DNA of 6,650 nucleotides from an uncultured bacterium (GTDB taxonomy: Bacteria > Cyanobacteriota > Vampirovibrionia > Gastranaerophilales > Gastranaerophilaceae), in the NCBI GenBank assembly GCA_902765655.1, contig CACXAK010000061.1:1-6650 (forward strand). The letters are read 5' to 3'. The notes beneath the pieces were generated by a model that had not been told where the DNA came from, did no database searches, and saw only the letters and a program-made list of their open reading frames with translations. The translations under genes and the position numbers were made by a program. Shown here in pieces: positions 5,779-6,650 of this stretch (within the stretch, counting starts at the first letter, position 1; the number at the start of each line of letters is the position of its first letter).

Positions 5779-6135
5779 ATGTACGCAATTGTAGAAACAG
5801 GCGGGAAACAGTATCAGGTAGAAGAAGGACGCTACGTTGATATTGAAAAATTAGAAGGCGATGTTGATGCAAAAGTTACTTTTGACAATATTGTTATGAT
5901 TGTTAACGGTAAGAAATCAAAAGTAGGTCAACCTTATGTATCAGGTGCTTCAGTAGAAGGAAAAATCCTTAAACAAGATAAAGCTAAAAAAATTATTGTT
6001 TTCAAACAAAGACCTAAAAAAGGTTACAGAAAAAAACAAGGTCACAGACAAGAATTTACAAGAGTAATGATTTCTAAAATCAGAACTTCAGCTAAAAAAT
6101 CTTCTAAAGAAGAATCAACAGAAGCAGCAGAATAA
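5779..6135 (+). CDS. rplU: 50S ribosomal protein L21
   Basis: L21 is a 23S rRNA-binding protein of the large ribosomal subunit that contacts L20. The 118-residue product opens with MYAIVETGGKQYQVEEG, the classic L21 N-terminus. Further on are VTFDNIVMI (35-43), the basic RNA-binding segment VFKQRPKKGYRKKQGHRQ (74-91), and TRVMISKI (94-101). The body ends near residue 103, the usual L21 length. About 15 further residues form a Lys/Ser/Glu/Ala tail (KKSSKEESTEAAE), a lineage-type extension probably disordered. It is transcribed from the promoter at 5662-5690 and followed after 30 nt by rpmA, with no ysxB-like gene in between. Codon use is ordinary for the window. Confidence 0.97.
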   Translation: MYAIVETGGKQYQVEEGRYVDIEKLEGDVDAKVTFDNIVMIVNGKKSKVGQPYVSGASVEGKILKQDKAKKIIVFKQRPKKGYRKKQGHRQEFTRVMISKIRTSAKKSSKEESTEAAE

Positions 6136-6150
6136 TTAAAAGAATAACAT

Positions 6151-6156
6151 AAGGAG
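6151..6156 (+). promoter_or_regulatory. Shine-Dalgarno of rpmA
   Basis: AAGGAG, a near-ideal Shine-Dalgarno, is 9 nt before the rpmA ATG in the 30-nt gap after rplU. It fixes the start at MAHKKG. Confidence 0.85.
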
Positions 6157-6165
6157 AATATAAAA

Positions 6166-6420
6166 ATGGCACATAAGAAAGGTATGGGATCCACCAGAAA
6201 CGGACGTGACTCAGAAGCAAAGCGCTTAGGAGTTAAAAAATTCGGTGGTGAAACAGTTAAAGCAGGTAACATACTTGTTCGTCAAAGAGGAACAAAAATT
6301 CATCCGGGCAACAATGTAGGTATCGGTTCTGATGATACATTATATGCATTGATTGACGGACAGGTTAAATTTGAACCGCACAGACGTGACAGAAAACAAG
6401 TTTCAGTTTACTCTGCGTAA
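6166..6420 (+). CDS. rpmA: 50S ribosomal protein L27
   Basis: L27 is a large-subunit protein whose N-terminal tail reaches the peptidyl transferase centre and helps position tRNA. The 84-residue product starts MAHKKGMGSTRNGRDS and contains RLGVKKFGGE (20-29), AGNILVRQRGTKIHPG (33-48), VGIGSDDTLYALIDG (51-65) and a C-terminal KQVSVYSA. All of this is typical of the family and most like cyanobacterial L27 as remembered. There is no N-terminal extension of the kind cleaved by Prp protease in Firmicutes and Fusobacteria, in keeping with the missing ysxB/prp gene. It is cotranscribed with rplU. The 3' end overlaps a convergent minus-strand frame by 56 nt. Confidence 0.98.
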   Translation: MAHKKGMGSTRNGRDSEAKRLGVKKFGGETVKAGNILVRQRGTKIHPGNNVGIGSDDTLYALIDGQVKFEPHRRDRKQVSVYSA

Positions 6421-6650
6421 TTAATATTAAAATAAGGCCATCCAAATTTTTCTTTGTTATAATATCATGAATTATTTTTCTGCATTTTTCACTTTTTTTA
6501 TTGTGAAGTAAATTTTTATATTCTGAGTCGATAAATTCTTTCATTTTATTTTCATTATTCACTATCTCATTTATTAAATAATCATTTATTTTCATATCAA
6601 GAAGTTTTTTAGCATCGTCGCTTTCATTTTCTTTATCTATTACATTATTT
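6365..6650 (-). CDS. Hypothetical Lys/Asn/Glu-rich protein, 5' end beyond the window
   Basis: The minus strand stays open for 94 codons from the right edge to a stop at 6367-6365, notable in such AT-rich DNA. An in-frame ATG at 6595 exists but has no Shine-Dalgarno, and the frame upstream (NNVIDKENESDDAKKLLD) reads like genuine protein, so the true start is probably outside the window. The visible part is charged and probably helical (DYLINEIVNNENKMKEFIDS and following), then has a short hydrophobic run (LDGLILILI). No family is recognised. The last 18 codons plus the stop lie antisense to rpmA, and this tail (SKLKLVFCHVCAVQI) may be fortuitous. Either the gene converges on and overlaps rpmA, or it has a decayed or extended 3' end. 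Reality as a gene is likely but not certain. Confidence 0.5.
   Translation of the reverse strand, partial: NNVIDKENESDDAKKLLDMKINDYLINEIVNNENKMKEFIDSEYKNLLHNKKSEKCRKIIHDIITKKNLDGLILILITQSKLKLVFCHVCAVQI

Noticed and set aside
6042..6272. Minus-strand open frame of 76 codons over the rplU/rpmA junction
   Set aside because: It is antisense to the ends of two conserved ribosomal genes; composition is a mirror of the Lys- and Glu-rich codons.
6429..6451. Possible intrinsic terminator after rpmA (AAAATAAGG and CCAAATTTTT)
   Set aside because: Only two GC pairs close a 4-nt loop and two mismatches follow; the stem is too weak to call in such AT-rich DNA.
6458..6463. TATAAT on the plus strand downstream of rpmA
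   Set aside because: No -35 element at proper spacing and no plus-strand gene follows; expected by chance at this base composition.

Overview
The window is a compact, AT-rich bacterial chromosome segment. It holds most of a division and cell wall (dcw) cluster on the minus strand and a divergent ribosomal protein pair on the plus strand. The most likely source is a non-photosynthetic relative of Cyanobacteria (Melainabacteria/Vampirovibrionia, perhaps Gastranaerophilales). This is inferred from the low GC, the cyanobacteria-like L27 that starts directly at MAHKKG without the cleaved N-terminal extension of Firmicutes, and direct rplU-rpmA adjacency without a ysxB/prp gene. It is not proven; another low-GC phylum is possible.

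Minus strand, in transcription order from 5404 down to the left edge: murF, mraY, murD, ftsW and murG (murG is cut by the window edge). Spacing is extremely tight: a 13-nt gap, a 1-nt overlap (TAATG), a 23-nt overlap and an 8-nt overlap (ATGAATAA). This indicates one operon with translational coupling. Together the products finish the cytoplasmic precursor (MurD adds D-Glu, MurF adds the D-Ala-D-Ala dipeptide), load it on undecaprenyl phosphate (MraY, lipid I), add GlcNAc (MurG, lipid II) and polymerise glycan at the division site (FtsW). murE, which commonly precedes murF, is not here; the cluster begins at murF.

Between murF and rplU lies a 374-nt non-coding region (5405-5778). Its rplU-proximal part has a strong sigma70-type promoter (TTGACA, 17 nt, AATAAT) and an about 80-nt leader with a hairpin. 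Its murF-proximal part (about 5446-5634) is a layered repeat: an array of 8-mers (consensus GCACTAAG), a long hairpin with perfect 10-bp arms, a 9-mer array (GACTTATCC type), and a second 8-mer array in the opposite orientation. This composite is the most unusual thing in the window.

Plus strand: rplU (L21, with a C-terminal tail) and rpmA (L27), each with a clear Shine-Dalgarno sequence. Beyond rpmA, the right edge carries a minus-strand open frame cut by the window. It encodes a Lys/Asn/Glu-rich protein of unknown family and runs convergently into the 3' end of rpmA.
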